This document shows, piece after piece, positions 8,648 to 17,931 of a stretch of 62,197 nucleotides of DNA. Position 1 is the first letter of the stretch. Each line of letters begins with the position of its first letter. The notes below the pieces were generated by a model that ran no database searches, was not told the origin of the DNA, and worked only from the letters and a program-made list of their open reading frames with translations. The DNA is taken from the NCBI RefSeq assembly GCF_003583985.1, contig NZ_QXML01000015.1, positions 1 to 62,197 of the forward strand, given 5' to 3'. Position numbers and translations under genes: made by a program. This stretch comes from Algoriphagus lacus. Its GTDB lineage: Bacteria > Bacteroidota > Bacteroidia > Cytophagales > Cyclobacteriaceae.

Positions 8648-9952
8648 ATGTTGACACCAATTCAGGATTCTAAAATTGCAATTATCGGCCTTGGATATGT
8701 AGGTTTACCATTGGCTGTAGAATTTTCGAAAAAATTTCCCGTTATCGGATTTGATATTGACAGGGCTAGAGTTGAAGATCTCAAGTCAGGTGTAGATAAA
8801 ACTCTCGAAGTAGAGGATAACCTTCTCAAATCTGTCTTGGTAACTAATGTGCCCAAATCGGGAGATAAGGGACTTTTTCCAACCTTCGAATCCAAGTCAT
8901 TAGCGGATTGTAACATTTTTATCGTGACAGTTCCCACCCCTACAGATAAATACAACCGACCGGTACTTACACCCATGTTGAAGGCTTCTGAAAACATAGG
9001 AAATTACCTCAAAAAGGGGGATGTGGTGATTTATGAATCTACAGTCTATCCCGGAGTGACAGAAGATGAATGTGTTCCGGTGCTTGAGAAAGTATCTGGT
9101 CTGAAATTCAACAAAGATTTCTATGCAGGCTACTCCCCGGAACGGATCAATCCTGGAGATAAAGAACATACCGTATCGAAAATCCTAAAAGTCACCTCCG
9201 GTAGTACTCCGGCGGTTGCAGATTATGTGGATGAGTTGTACCGATCTGTGATTGTAGCTGGCACCCATAAAGCAACTTCAATAAAAGTGGCTGAAGCAGC
9301 CAAAGTAATCGAAAATTCTCAAAGGGATATCAATATTGCATTTGTCAACGAACTCTCTAAAATTTTCAATTTATTGGGAATTGATACTCACGAAGTATTG
9401 GAGGCGGCTGGGACTAAGTGGAATTTTCTAAAATTTAAGCCGGGATTGGTAGGAGGACATTGCATCGGAGTTGACCCCTTCTACCTCGCACAAAAGGCCC
9501 AGGAGGTGGGTTACCATCCTGAAATTATCCTTGCTGGTCGTCGATTGAATGATAGCATGGGAAAGTATGTTGCCACAGAAGTGATTAAGCTTATGATGCG
9601 CAAGGATCTTAAGGTAATCGATTCCAAAGTCCTGATCCTTGGATTTACCTTTAAAGAAGATTGTCCGGATGTGAGAAACACTAGGGTAATTGATATTTAC
9701 AATGAGCTTAAATCCTTTGATATGGAAGTGGATGTGTATGATCCATGGGCAAATCCTGCGGAGGTGCAGCATGAATACGGGATTGATATTATTTCTGGTG
9801 AGACTGCTCCACCACTAGAAAATTATTCAGCAGTGATCTTAGCGGTTTCGCATAAACAATTTAAATCACTCCAAATCCAAAAGTCCTCAAATCAGGTAGT
9901 ATTTGACGTAAAAGGGTTTTTGGATAAATCCAAAGTGGACTCCAGACTTTGA
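8648..9952 (+). CDS. tviB: Nucleotide-sugar dehydrogenase, TviB/WbpO type
   Basis: This is a UDP-sugar 6-dehydrogenase of the UDP-GlcNAc/UDP-GalNAc branch (TviB, WbpO), producing a UDP-N-acetylhexosaminuronate. It has the Rossmann motif IIGLGYVGLPLAVEFSKKFP, the family-typical FIVTVPTPTDKYNRPVL, ESTVYPGVTEDECVPVLE and the catalytic GGHCIGVDPFYLAQKA (Cys272). GFTFKEDCPDVRNTRVIDIY is the C-terminal UDP-binding motif. 434 residues is normal. ATG start after a repeat-containing gap, so this could begin a sub-operon. With the UDP-glucose dehydrogenase upstream it suggests two different uronic acids. WbpA/WecC-type specificity is less likely but not excluded. Confidence 0.92.
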   Translation: MLTPIQDSKIAIIGLGYVGLPLAVEFSKKFPVIGFDIDRARVEDLKSGVDKTLEVEDNLLKSVLVTNVPKSGDKGLFPTFESKSLADCNIFIVTVPTPTDKYNRPVLTPMLKASENIGNYLKKGDVVIYESTVYPGVTEDECVPVLEKVSGLKFNKDFYAGYSPERINPGDKEHTVSKILKVTSGSTPAVADYVDELYRSVIVAGTHKATSIKVAEAAKVIENSQRDINIAFVNELSKIFNLLGIDTHEVLEAAGTKWNFLKFKPGLVGGHCIGVDPFYLAQKAQEVGYHPEIILAGRRLNDSMGKYVATEVIKLMMRKDLKVIDSKVLILGFTFKEDCPDVRNTRVIDIYNELKSFDMEVDVYDPWANPAEVQHEYGIDIISGETAPPLENYSAVILAVSHKQFKSLQIQKSSNQVVFDVKGFLDKSKVDSRL

Positions 9953-10001
9953 GCCATTTGAGTCAGGGTTTAAATAGTAGTTTATCATTAGTATAAATTC
10001 T

Positions 10002-10009
10002 TATTTTTG
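10002..10009 (+). promoter_or_regulatory. Candidate Bacteroidota -7 element upstream of wza
   Basis: TATTTTTG at 10002-10009 fits the Bacteroidota -7 consensus TAnnTTTG and lies about 50 bases before the wza-like start. The same octamer recurs at 10016-10023. No convincing TTG/TTTG -33 element is found 17-23 bases upstream of either, so this is weak. Confidence 0.3.
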
Positions 10010-10060
10010 GCCTTGTATTTTTGATAAAAATCACCTTTTTCAAAATTTAATTCTTCATCA

Positions 10061-10891
10061 ATGAATAAGCTAGTAAAGTTTTGCGTCCTTGGAATAGCCC
10101 TTTCCTTGGGTCTTTTTTCTTGTGTCTCCAACAAGAAAATGATTTACATGCAGGAATTGGAGGAATCAACAGGACCTCTGGTTGAGACAAGTGAAAAGTA
10201 TCCTTATGTCACAGAAGAGTATCTTCTACAGGTAAATGATATTGTCGAAATCAATATTAAGACTACTGACCCTACCTTGAATCTTGTTTTTGGGGCAGTA
10301 TCAAATGACATTCAAAATCAGGCTGCAATGGGTGGTGGACAGGGTGCTGGCGATGCTTTTTTCATGAACGGATATACGATTGATGACGAGGGTATGGTTG
10401 AAATTCCGCTCATTGGAAAGCTGAAACTGGTTGGTATGAGTACTGAGGAAGCCAAACTTGCTGTTGAAAAAGAAGTGGTAAAGTATGTTAACCAAAATGA
10501 ATTTTTTGTCAGGGTAAGACTTGGAGGAATCCGTTTTAGTGCCCTAGGAGAGTTTAACAGATCCGGTAAGTACACAATCCTTCAAAATAGGGTAACTATT
10601 TTCGAAGCCATTGCATTTGCCGGAGATCTTAGCAGAGTGGCAAAACGGGATGAAATTCTACTGGTAAGACAATATCCCGATGGATCACAGATCCATAAAA
10701 TCAACCTTTTGGATAGAAAACTATTAGGCTCTGAGTATTTCTTTTTGAAGCCCAATGATATGATCTATGCCGAACCAATGAAAGTGAGAGAAATCGGAGC
10801 TGGAAACACCTTGGTTGAAACGCTCACTTTGTTGACTACTTCGATTACCGCCATTGCGCTTATCCTTACTTTAGTACAAGACAATAATTAA
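10061..10891 (+). CDS. wza: Wza-like polysaccharide export lipoprotein
   Basis: This is an outer-membrane polysaccharide export protein (Poly_export/SLBB family) that forms the secretion channel. A lipoprotein signal peptide ends in the lipobox LGLFSC, with Cys21 as lipid anchor. The Poly_export domain spans about residues 50-165 (YLLQVNDIVEINIKTTDP, EGMVEIPLIGKLKLVGMS). An SLBB-like domain follows (about 168-245: RFSALGEFNRSGKYTI). A C-terminal hydrophobic helix (TLTLLTTSITAIALILTLV) resembles the membrane-spanning helix of Wza. The 276-residue length is typical of Bacteroidota versions. It precedes the tyrosine kinase by 9 bases, the usual Wza-Wzc pairing. Confidence 0.93.
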   Translation: MNKLVKFCVLGIALSLGLFSCVSNKKMIYMQELEESTGPLVETSEKYPYVTEEYLLQVNDIVEINIKTTDPTLNLVFGAVSNDIQNQAAMGGGQGAGDAFFMNGYTIDDEGMVEIPLIGKLKLVGMSTEEAKLAVEKEVVKYVNQNEFFVRVRLGGIRFSALGEFNRSGKYTILQNRVTIFEAIAFAGDLSRVAKRDEILLVRQYPDGSQIHKINLLDRKLLGSEYFFLKPNDMIYAEPMKVREIGAGNTLVETLTLLTTSITAIALILTLVQDNN

Positions 10892-10900
10892 TCCCACTTT

Positions 10901-13285
10901 ATGAGTGTAGATCAGGAAGATAAAGACCTTTTTCACGAGGAAGAGAGTAGTTTTGATTTGAAGGCAATCCTTCCCAAAATCGTCAAGATTTGGCCGTGGA
11001 TGCTTTTGAGTTTAACCCTATGTATTGGTCTTGCTTTTTACATAACCCAGACAACCCCTCCAAATTTTAGAGTTTCCTCAAAGTTTTTCATCAAGGAAAA
11101 TGAGCAGGCATTTTCATTTTTTGAAAATCCTGCAATGGGTCAGGAACAAGGAATGGGGTTGACCAATGAAATGATCATTCTTAAGTCACGTCCAATTGCC
11201 GAAGCTACTTTGGCTAAGCTTGATTTTCAGGTTGAGTACTATGAAAAAGGGACTTTTGTCAATAAAGAGCTTTATCGGCAAACCCCAATTTTAGTTGAAG
11301 TTGACTGGAAAGCCCCACAATTACTAAACGGATTGATTGAGGTCAATTGGAATTCCATTGGAGAATTTCAAATGGTATTTCCAGAGGAATCTTACAGCCA
11401 GTTATTTCCGGATGGTAGTTATGGTTCTGTAAAAAATTTGGAATCCAATTCCTTCAAGTTTGGCGAATGGGTTGAAACTCCACATTTCAAAATTAAAGTA
11501 AGTAATACTTCGGGGCAGGCGAGCGGATCTTCCATGTTTCTTCTAAGAGATAAAAACTATCTCGTTAATACCTATTCACTTGGTTTGATCATTGAATTGG
11601 CTGAAAAGAACTCCTCAATTTTAGCGCTAAGTGTAGTTGTTCAAAACAGAGCTAAAGGAGAAGCATACCTCAACGCATTGATGGAAACTTATCTGGAACT
11701 TGAGCTTTTTGAGAAAAATGAGATCGCTAACAGGACCATAAACTTTATTGATTCCCAAGTTGCAGGAGTTGCAGATTCACTCACGTTTTTTGAAACACAA
11801 CTCCAAGATTTCAGATCTTCGAATCAGACGTTTAACCTGAGTTCTGAGAGCTCCACCATTTTCAATCAGCTGACAGAAATCGAAACACAGTTGGCTAATG
11901 AAAATCTAAAGCGTCGATACTATCAATCGCTCAAGGATTATTTGGTAAGGGAAAACTATAATGAAATTGTAGTGCCTTCAGGATTGGGGATAGAAGATCC
12001 GTACCTAAATGGATTGATAGAAAATCTTTTAGCCGTTCAGGTGGAGCGGTCTCGATTAATGGCCACACAAACGGATCTCTCGCCTCAAGTCAGAGAGGCA
12101 AATAAAAAACTGGCTGATCTCAATAGGTCCATTTCCGAGATTCTTAATAATGTGGACCTCAATAATAAAATGTCCATTGAAGATCTTGAAAACAGAAAAC
12201 GGAACATTGAAGCTTCATTCCGATCACTTCCTCAAGCTGAACAAAACTTAATCAGAATTCAAAGACAGGCTACTTTGAATGAGAATATCTACAATTTCCT
12301 GTCTGAAAGAAGAGCAGAATCTGCAATATCCAAGGCGTCAAATACCCCCGCGAATAAGATTATCGAATATGCAAAAGCTGGACTTTTGCAGGTAAGTCCT
12401 AAGCCTGCGAGGAATTATTTGGCTGCAATATTTGCAGGATTATTGATCCCGATCCTGTTTGTTTTTGGAAGGGAGTTTTTCCAGACAAAGATCGAAGAGC
12501 CGAAGTATTTGGAAAGGAAACTTAAAATACCTGTCCTATCTACCATCCTTCAAAATAAGGGAAAGGAAAATTTGGTTGTATTTGGTTCAGGGAAATCGGG
12601 AATTGCGGAAGGCTTCAGGTCGTTGAGATCTAACATAAAGTTCTTAGTGCCTAAGGAGAAGCAACTCACTTTCATGATCACTTCGACCATTTCGGGTGAA
12701 GGAAAGACTTTTTGCGCAATGAACCTTGCGTCTGTATATTCTTTGACCGGTAAGAAGACCGTCTTGGTAGGTTGCGACATGCGTAAACCAAAAATCTTTG
12801 AGGACTTTGGTTTAAAAAATGACGTTGGTCTTTCAACTTACCTCAGCGGTCAGGAAGACGATTTTAAAAAGGTGGTCAAGCAAACTCAATATGAGAATTT
12901 GGACCTAATTCTTTCCGGTCCAATCCCCCCAAACCCCTCCGAATTGTTGTTTTCTCCGAATTTTGAAGTACTCATTTCTAAATTAAGAGGCGAATACGAT
13001 GTGGTTATTTTGGATACTCCTCCTGTTGGATTGGTATCTGAAACACTAGACCTGCTGACAATGGTAGACTTTACACTTTTCGTCTTCAGACAAAACTATT
13101 CTGAAAAAGGATTCATAGATGCAGTTAATGGGTTGAAAGAGCAAAAGGGCGTGAAAAACATCTATGCAATTTTCAATGGATTGGATGCGAGCAAAGTTTC
13201 TTATGGAGGATATGGCTATACCTATGGCTATGGTTATGGGTATTACGATGAAGAAAACAAAAAGAAAAAGCGATTCCGCATTTAA
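10901..13285 (+). CDS. wzc: Wzc-like polysaccharide co-polymerase with tyrosine autokinase domain
   Basis: This inner-membrane protein combines a Wzz chain-length domain and a BY-kinase, controlling polymer length and export with Wza. Transmembrane helices lie near residues 33-50 and 508-527, with a long periplasmic coiled coil between them (about 270-450). The cytoplasmic kinase has Walker A SGEGKTF (about 598-604), Walker A' VGCDMRKPK (about 623-631) and Walker B VVILDTPP (about 701-708). A tail with eight tyrosines in fifteen residues (about 767-781) is the autophosphorylation cluster. 794 residues is typical. No Wzb or PHP-type phosphatase gene is nearby, so one is presumably encoded elsewhere. 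Confidence 0.95.
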   Translation: MSVDQEDKDLFHEEESSFDLKAILPKIVKIWPWMLLSLTLCIGLAFYITQTTPPNFRVSSKFFIKENEQAFSFFENPAMGQEQGMGLTNEMIILKSRPIAEATLAKLDFQVEYYEKGTFVNKELYRQTPILVEVDWKAPQLLNGLIEVNWNSIGEFQMVFPEESYSQLFPDGSYGSVKNLESNSFKFGEWVETPHFKIKVSNTSGQASGSSMFLLRDKNYLVNTYSLGLIIELAEKNSSILALSVVVQNRAKGEAYLNALMETYLELELFEKNEIANRTINFIDSQVAGVADSLTFFETQLQDFRSSNQTFNLSSESSTIFNQLTEIETQLANENLKRRYYQSLKDYLVRENYNEIVVPSGLGIEDPYLNGLIENLLAVQVERSRLMATQTDLSPQVREANKKLADLNRSISEILNNVDLNNKMSIEDLENRKRNIEASFRSLPQAEQNLIRIQRQATLNENIYNFLSERRAESAISKASNTPANKIIEYAKAGLLQVSPKPARNYLAAIFAGLLIPILFVFGREFFQTKIEEPKYLERKLKIPVLSTILQNKGKENLVVFGSGKSGIAEGFRSLRSNIKFLVPKEKQLTFMITSTISGEGKTFCAMNLASVYSLTGKKTVLVGCDMRKPKIFEDFGLKNDVGLSTYLSGQEDDFKKVVKQTQYENLDLILSGPIPPNPSELLFSPNFEVLISKLRGEYDVVILDTPPVGLVSETLDLLTMVDFTLFVFRQNYSEKGFIDAVNGLKEQKGVKNIYAIFNGLDASKVSYGGYGYTYGYGYGYYDEENKKKKRFRI

Positions 13286-13294
13286 TTACTCCTC

Positions 13295-15088
13295 TTGAAA
13301 AACTTCCTTCAAAAATATTTCAGGTACTTCTCATTTTTTTATGAGTACCTGGGATACAAAGTTATACTCCTAGTAGCCTCCAGTCTTTTGGTTGGTTTGC
13401 TGGATGGATTTGGTTTGGCCTTGTTCATCCCAGTTTTCCAGATCGCTGCTGATGGCATTACTCAGGAAAACCGGGATGCTCTAGGTAACCTTGATTTTCT
13501 CCTGGATTGGATTGAAGCCTTGGGTTTCGGTCTTGATCTCAATGTGATCTTGGGAGTGATGGTTGCCTTGTTCCTCATCAAGTCAGTATTTAAATTTTAT
13601 GATGGAGTTTTTAAAACTAGGCTCCAAATGGAGTTTGTTAGAAAGCTTCGATATGAAATGGTGGATGGACTCGGTGGAATGAGCTACAAAAACTTTGTTA
13701 ATCTCGATGCGGGTAAAGTTCAAAACACACTTTCAGGAGAGGTATTCAAAGTGACTTACAGTTTTCTTACCTACTTCAGTACCATTCAATATTTGGTGCT
13801 CCTGATGGTATACATTGCTTTAGCAATGCTTTCAAACTTTCAGTTTGCAATTCTGGTAAGCATTGGAGGTTTTATGTCCAATTTCATTTTTAAAATCATT
13901 TTCAAATTCACTGAAAAAGCTTCTGTTGGAGTAACTGCCTACAATCATGAATTCCAATCCTATTTGATTCAAGCTGTTCATAATTTTAAATACTTAAAGG
14001 CAACAGATTATTTTTCAAAGTATAAGATGAAACTCAAAGGAATCATTGATTCTATTGAATTTCAGCAAAAGAAGATTGGGATGTACAACGCCTTTTTAGG
14101 AGCGACCCGAGAGCCAATCGTCTTGATTATAGTTGTGGCTGTGATTTTAATTCAAGTGAACTACATGGGTGGACAAATGGCCACCATCCTTGCAAGCTTG
14201 TTGTTTTTTTATCGGGCCTTGAATTATGTCATCAGTCTACAGACCAGTTGGCAGGGATTTGTTGCCCATTATGGTGGTGTAGTAGCTGCAATGGAACTCA
14301 TGGATGAGTTTAAACTCATGAAAGAGCCAACTGAAAGCAAGAATAAAATTCCAAGAATTGAGCAAATTGAGCTTTCCAATTTGAATTTTGCCTACAACCC
14401 TCAAACTCCGGTTTTAAATAATATTCAAATCAGAATTGACCATCTCCGCACTCTTGCCCTGGTAGGTGGATCAGGAAGTGGGAAAACGACCATGGTTAAT
14501 TTGATCATTGGTTTACTTGAACCTACATCCGGGCAAATCCTTATAAACGGGAGCGAAAGAAGCTTTTTTGATAAATCAGCCTACCGAAGGAGGTTTGGAT
14601 ATATTACTCAAGAACCAGTAATTTTTAATGATAATATATTTAATAATGTGACTTTTTGGGATGAGAAATCTCCTCAAAACGTAGCAAGATTCAGAGAGGC
14701 CATTCGGTTAGCAAATATCGAAAGCTTTGTGGACTCACTTCCGGATAAAGAGCAGACCAAATTGGGTGACAACGGAATGTTGGTAAGTGGGGGACAAAAG
14801 CAACGGATCTCTATTGCAAGAGAACTCTATAAAGAGGTTGATGTCTTGATTTTGGATGAAGCAACTTCTGCCTTGGATAGCGAAACAGAAAGGTCAATTC
14901 AGGAAAATATTGAAAATCTCAGGGGCAAATACACCATCATTATTGTTGCACATCGATTGAGTACAGTGAAAAAAGCAGATAAAATTTTGGTTTTGAACAG
15001 GGGTATAGTAGATGGAGAAGGCTCCTTTGAAGAGCTGGTTGACCAGAATTCACTCTTTAAAAGGATGGTTGAGTTACAAGAGTTCTAG
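13295..15088 (+). CDS. ABC exporter, fused permease and ATPase (MsbA/PglK-like)
   Basis: This is a half-size ABC exporter that dimerises to move lipids or lipid-linked oligosaccharides. Six transmembrane helices occupy about residues 15-320. The nucleotide-binding domain follows (about 350-597) with Walker A GGSGSGKTT (about 391-399), Q-loop YITQEPVIF, signature VSGGQKQR (about 498-505), Walker B VLILDEATS and H-loop VAHRLS. The start is TTG, 9 bases after wzc; the only upstream in-frame codons before the wzc stop are TTA CTC CTC. In this locus it could flip a lipid-linked glycan like PglK/WlaB, in addition to the Wzx at the window start. Substrate is inferred. Confidence 0.9.
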   Translation: MKNFLQKYFRYFSFFYEYLGYKVILLVASSLLVGLLDGFGLALFIPVFQIAADGITQENRDALGNLDFLLDWIEALGFGLDLNVILGVMVALFLIKSVFKFYDGVFKTRLQMEFVRKLRYEMVDGLGGMSYKNFVNLDAGKVQNTLSGEVFKVTYSFLTYFSTIQYLVLLMVYIALAMLSNFQFAILVSIGGFMSNFIFKIIFKFTEKASVGVTAYNHEFQSYLIQAVHNFKYLKATDYFSKYKMKLKGIIDSIEFQQKKIGMYNAFLGATREPIVLIIVVAVILIQVNYMGGQMATILASLLFFYRALNYVISLQTSWQGFVAHYGGVVAAMELMDEFKLMKEPTESKNKIPRIEQIELSNLNFAYNPQTPVLNNIQIRIDHLRTLALVGGSGSGKTTMVNLIIGLLEPTSGQILINGSERSFFDKSAYRRRFGYITQEPVIFNDNIFNNVTFWDEKSPQNVARFREAIRLANIESFVDSLPDKEQTKLGDNGMLVSGGQKQRISIARELYKEVDVLILDEATSALDSETERSIQENIENLRGKYTIIIVAHRLSTVKKADKILVLNRGIVDGEGSFEELVDQNSLFKRMVELQEF

Positions 15089-15122
15089 GATTTTTTCTTC
15101 TTGAATAAAGAAAAAAATAACG

Positions 15123-16214
15123 TTGAAAAACAAAATCAGAGTCCTTCTTTCAAATTTACCTCTTCCTTTTGACCAAGTAGGGAGTTGGACTTTCGAGTTT
15201 AATTATTTGCTTAAGCAGGCTCCGCTTTTTGATTATGTGCTTTCCCCAAATCCAATTCAATCAGATGTTTTTAGGTATTGTAAAAAAAGGAAATGGTTTA
15301 AAGGGGCAAAACTATTTAAAAACAAGTTGCTCTTTTCCTGGATTTTCCGTGATTATATCAGGGAGTTAGTTCTAATCGCAAAAGAAGGAAAACCGCTGCA
15401 GTTGCTTGTGGTTGATGACCAGGCCTTATTGTATGCATTGGCAAAATTCAAACCTCAACTTCCAGATAATAGTGAGCTGATTTATTACCATCATGGACAT
15501 TCAATCGAACTGAGTCCTATGGTAATGTACCGAACTGACAAAGTTTTTTTTCTAACTAGGCTTGGATATAGAGAGTCAGTTATTTGCAATAACCAATTCA
15601 CCCCTGAAGTTGAGATAGTTGGTAATGGTGTTTCTTCTGAGATTTTTTATCCCCTTTCAACGGAGGAGAAAATTAGAAAAAGAAAGTTGGAAGGATTTGG
15701 ATCTAGTGAAATCCTAATCACTTGGATGGCCAATTCGAGACCTGTGAAAGGAATCCATTTATTTGAAAAAATGATCCCGGCACTTATTGAGTTGGACCCA
15801 AGAATTAAAATCATAATTATTGGAAATGCTCATCATTTAAAATGGAAGTCAGATAGACTTATTCAAAAGGGTAGATTAAACCCTCCTCAAGTTGCAGAAA
15901 TCCTTCAAGTCAGCGACTTTTATTTTTTTACTTCTCTTTGGAAAGAAGGCTTTGGGTTATCACTTGTAGAAGCAATAAAATGCGGTAATTTTATTGTTAG
16001 TTCAAGAAATGGGGGAATTGCTGATGTAGTGGGAGGGTACGAAAGGGTAAGGTTCATTGAGGATCCCAATATTATTGCTTCTTGGATTACCGAGTTCGGA
16101 AATATTATTTCTTCCGACTCGTGGAGGGATCTGGACGAAAAAACCAGAAACTCGCTCTTCGATTTTTTCAGTCTGAAAAGCTGGGAAGATCGGATCCGAA
16201 ACGGCTTAAAATAG
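15123..16214 (+). CDS. GT4 family glycosyltransferase
   Basis: This is a GT-B glycosyltransferase. The N-terminal domain begins KIRVLLSNLPLPFDQVGSW. The donor domain carries TWMANSRPVKGIHLFEKM (about residues 200-217), IIIIGNAHHLKWKSDRLI, and the E-x7-E motif KEGFGLSLVEAIKCG (about 274-288). The start is TTG, 34 bases after the ABC exporter in an AT-rich spacer. Length 363 is normal. It likely acts on the inner face of the inner membrane. Specificity is unknown. Confidence 0.88.
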   Translation: MKNKIRVLLSNLPLPFDQVGSWTFEFNYLLKQAPLFDYVLSPNPIQSDVFRYCKKRKWFKGAKLFKNKLLFSWIFRDYIRELVLIAKEGKPLQLLVVDDQALLYALAKFKPQLPDNSELIYYHHGHSIELSPMVMYRTDKVFFLTRLGYRESVICNNQFTPEVEIVGNGVSSEIFYPLSTEEKIRKRKLEGFGSSEILITWMANSRPVKGIHLFEKMIPALIELDPRIKIIIIGNAHHLKWKSDRLIQKGRLNPPQVAEILQVSDFYFFTSLWKEGFGLSLVEAIKCGNFIVSSRNGGIADVVGGYERVRFIEDPNIIASWITEFGNIISSDSWRDLDEKTRNSLFDFFSLKSWEDRIRNGLK

Positions 16215-16222
16215 AACCTTTA

Positions 16223-16918
16223 ATGAGTAAAGTAAAAGACCTTTTAAGAACTCTCGTTTATTCCCGCTACAGAGTTTCTTTTTCAAAGGCTGGTGAGGAT
16301 ATTCAGTTGTTCAAACTATTTAACAAGTTTAAGGGAGGCTACTTGGACATTGGATGTTTCGAACCCATCACTTTCTCCAATACTTATTTTTTTTACTTAA
16401 AAGGATGGAGAGGTTTTGTGGTTGACCCAAATCCGGATCTGATTTCAAAATTTGCAGAAGTAAGACCCAAAGACACGTTTATTAACAGAGGAATTTCTTC
16501 CACCTCGGGAGTTTTGAAGTATTATATGTTGCCCCAGAAAATGGCATCAATGAATACATTCGATTACTCATTTCTTGAGAAGAACAATCTAGTCTCTTAT
16601 ATAGAAAAGGAGATAGACGTCCCTTTATCAAGTTTGGAAGAACTAATTGAAGAGTTTAAACTAGACAATCACATTGATTTTATTGATGTTGATGTCGAAG
16701 GTTTAGATTTTGAAGTCTTGCGTTCAAATAATTGGGAAAAATTCAGACCGCCCGTGGTGATGGTAGAAACCGACCAGCCTTTGGTAAATGATTTGACTTC
16801 AAATGTCACCAAATTGCTTGAAGATAAAGAGTACAGGCTATTGTCAAAGTTGGTTCAGAGCTCTGATGGAGCCGGAAATCTTATCTTTTGCAGAAAAGAT
16901 TATAAACTTAATCACTAA
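16223..16918 (+). CDS. FkbM family methyltransferase (first of three)
   Basis: This is an SAM-dependent methyltransferase of the FkbM family, which in glycan loci usually O-methylates sugars. The SAM-binding region starts GGYLDIGCFEPITFSNTYFF, followed by GWRGFVVDPNPDLISKF. The C-terminal family signature IDFIDVDVEGLDFEVLRSN is near residues 150-170. I choose ATG at 16223 (MSKVKDLLRTLVYSRYRVSF), giving 231 residues. The frame is open back to a TTG at 16082, but that would overlap 130 bases of the upstream glycosyltransferase. Spacing is 8 bases upstream and 2 bases downstream. Related FkbM genes lie at 56298 and 60040. Confidence 0.88.
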   Translation: MSKVKDLLRTLVYSRYRVSFSKAGEDIQLFKLFNKFKGGYLDIGCFEPITFSNTYFFYLKGWRGFVVDPNPDLISKFAEVRPKDTFINRGISSTSGVLKYYMLPQKMASMNTFDYSFLEKNNLVSYIEKEIDVPLSSLEELIEEFKLDNHIDFIDVDVEGLDFEVLRSNNWEKFRPPVVMVETDQPLVNDLTSNVTKLLEDKEYRLLSKLVQSSDGAGNLIFCRKDYKLNH

Positions 16919-16920
16919 TA

Positions 16921-17931
16921 ATGAGAACCGGGGTTAATCCTGCTAAGTTGAATTTCAAACTCGAGAAGCGAAATCATCATCGAATTATCATCCCGGTTTT
17001 TATTCCAAATTTTGAAGGCTATTTCCAGGAAATTTTTGAGGTATACAAAGCTTGTATCGAATCAGCCTGGCTGACTCAGCATAATCGATCAGCAATCACT
17101 GTGGTAGACAATGGGTCTTGCCCTGAGGTAAAAGCTTGGCTCAGACTTCAGCAGGATCTGGGAAAAATTGAAACTTTAATCACCCACTCCCAAAATATCG
17201 GAAAAGTGGATGCAATACTAGGTGCAGCGAGAGCTTGCCGGGAGGATTTGATTACACTTTCTGACAGTGATATACTTTTTAAAAATGGCTGGCAAGAGGC
17301 TGTAGAAAATGTTTTTGTGGAATTTGAACAAGCCGGATCGGTCGCTCCTTTTCCTATTGCCCGCCATCTTTACTATTACTCTTCCTCAGTGATGAAGGCT
17401 GTGATTCAGAAGAAACTTTCGTTCGGATTTGAAAAGACTGAGGACCAGGAATCCATTCGAAAAATCTACAGTTGTTATGGTTGGGATTTCAAGGAAGAAT
17501 ATGATTCCAATCTTCCCATTGTTCGAAGCAAGAAGGGTATGGCAGTAGCAGGAAGTGGACACCAGGTGATGACTATAAGAAGAGAGGCTATTTTCCAAAT
17601 GCCTTTCAATCCAAGTTTTATCAAGATATCCAACAATAGCGAAGCCCTTTGGATTGATAAGCCGATTGACGATTTTGGATATTGGAGGTTAAGTACTCCA
17701 AAGGCATGGGTGAGTCACATGGGAAATCATTTGACTGATGAAAATAACAATGACTTTCAAACTTTAGTGAAAAATCAAACTGAAGTTGACTTAATTCAAC
17801 TAAACAGCTTATCTCCCAAAAGAAGCAATTCCTTGATCAATAGGATTTACGGAAAGTTTTTTAGAAAAAGTTATGACCATCGTGGTCCCGCACCAAAGCT
17901 GAAGGTCCAGACTGAACAAGACGGTTTGTAG
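16921..17931 (+). CDS. GT2-like glycosyltransferase (GT-A fold)
   Basis: This is a probable GT-A glycosyltransferase. ITVVDNGSCPEVKAWL and HSQNIGKVDAILGAARAC are the nucleotide-binding half, and TLSDSDILF (about residues 113-121) supplies the D-x-D-type metal site. GSGHQVMTIRREAIFQMPF resembles the acceptor-side motif of GT2/galactosyltransferase-like enzymes. It has 336 residues and no transmembrane helix, so it is cytoplasmic. The gene ends exactly one base before the neuA start (stop followed directly by ATG). That tight coupling to the sialic acid genes makes it one candidate for adding a sugar next to, or including, sialic acid. Confidence 0.75.
   Translation: MRTGVNPAKLNFKLEKRNHHRIIIPVFIPNFEGYFQEIFEVYKACIESAWLTQHNRSAITVVDNGSCPEVKAWLRLQQDLGKIETLITHSQNIGKVDAILGAARACREDLITLSDSDILFKNGWQEAVENVFVEFEQAGSVAPFPIARHLYYYSSSVMKAVIQKKLSFGFEKTEDQESIRKIYSCYGWDFKEEYDSNLPIVRSKKGMAVAGSGHQVMTIRREAIFQMPFNPSFIKISNNSEALWIDKPIDDFGYWRLSTPKAWVSHMGNHLTDENNNDFQTLVKNQTEVDLIQLNSLSPKRSNSLINRIYGKFFRKSYDHRGPAPKLKVQTEQDGL

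Noticed and set aside
16082..16222. TTG 16082 as start of the FkbM gene
   Set aside because: It would overlap the upstream glycosyltransferase by about 130 bases and adds 47 residues unlike the family. ATG 16223 fits.
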